A stretch of DNA of 64,000 nucleotides from Datura wrightii (Eukaryota; Streptophyta; Magnoliopsida; Solanales; Solanaceae): positions 145,836,501-145,900,500 of the forward strand of contig JASDFA010000016.1 in the NCBI GenBank assembly GCA_035772735.1. The letters run 5' to 3'. The notes beneath the pieces were generated by a model. That model made no database searches and had not been told where the DNA came from. It worked only from the letters and a program-made list of their open reading frames with translations. Within the stretch, counting starts at the first letter, position 1. Each line of letters begins with the position of its first letter. Below are positions 63,906-64,000 of the stretch, one piece after another. The position numbers and the translations under genes are program-made.

Positions 63906-64000
63906 TTTCTTAAGTGTTGACAACTTGGTCTTAGTATTTGTTTTAAGTCTTTGTTTATTTTAATTTTTCTCTCTTTCGGATACCCTCATTGACATGACAT
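63906..64000 (+). repeat. Recurrence of the 54816-54910 gypsy leader sequence
   Basis: 95 bases with one difference from 54816-54910 (leader of the element at 53288) up to the window end. Begins tttcttaagtgttgacaac. Confidence 0.9.

Overview
The window looks like plant heterochromatin or gene-poor repeat DNA. It is AT-rich and built from nested Ty3/gypsy retrotransposons and endogenous plant pararetroviruses (Caulimoviridae). I see no convincing host gene, no rRNA or tRNA gene and no CRISPR array. A eudicot is certain in practice. Solanaceae is my best guess from the mix of Tekay-type gypsy LTRs and abundant endogenous caulimovirids, but that is an inference.

Left part (1-18.56 kb). The 3' end of a Tekay/Del-like chromovirus (integrase, chromodomain, 2.36-kb LTR) ends inside the 3' LTR of a minus-strand gypsy element (4228-10265) that has gag and protease only. 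A second Tekay-like element (10266-16775) sits at the edge of that element's 5' LTR and has lost everything from reverse transcriptase to the start of its 3' LTR. A minus-strand gag fragment follows (16.9-17.7 kb).

Central virus locus (18.58-39.38 kb). A caulimovirid, here called virus B, lies on the minus strand. Copy B1 (26.65 to 19.11 kb) runs head-to-tail from a 3' partial copy (30.07 to 26.65 kb), giving a repeat unit of about 7,920 bp. A nearly complete second copy B2 spans 38.26 to 30.35 kb. Order in the virus: leader with Met-tRNA primer site, three small ORFs, coiled-coil/coat protein, movement protein carrying a retropepsin-like tail, a second retropepsin-RT-RNase H, and a last ORF in the transactivator position. 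Pieces of another virus, C, cap both ends of the array and lie between the copies. Every complete copy carries disabling lesions.

Middle right (39.4-55.6 kb). A minus-strand gypsy-like element with a 'plant transposon protein' ORF is split by a Tekay-type solo LTR with a perfect 5-bp target duplication (42601-45021) and adjoins a gag-protease-only gypsy element with paired LTRs (45299-52973). A related LTR with an Asp-tRNA primer site follows (53288-54759).

Right end (55.66-63.9 kb). Virus D is a plus-strand, florendovirus-like caulimovirid of unit length 7,622 bp: movement protein and coat region, then zinc knuckle-protease-RT-RNase H, then a separate ORF of unknown function. It has a 622-bp terminal redundancy and a duplicated 74-bp block directly before the primer site. 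Beyond it, sequence already seen at 54.8 kb begins again, so either the target or the whole segment is duplicated.

Within each virus the genes would have worked from one terminally redundant pregenomic RNA: a TATA promoter at the end of the unit, tRNA-Met priming, and coupled or leaky translation of a polycistronic message. All elements now look like genomic relics.
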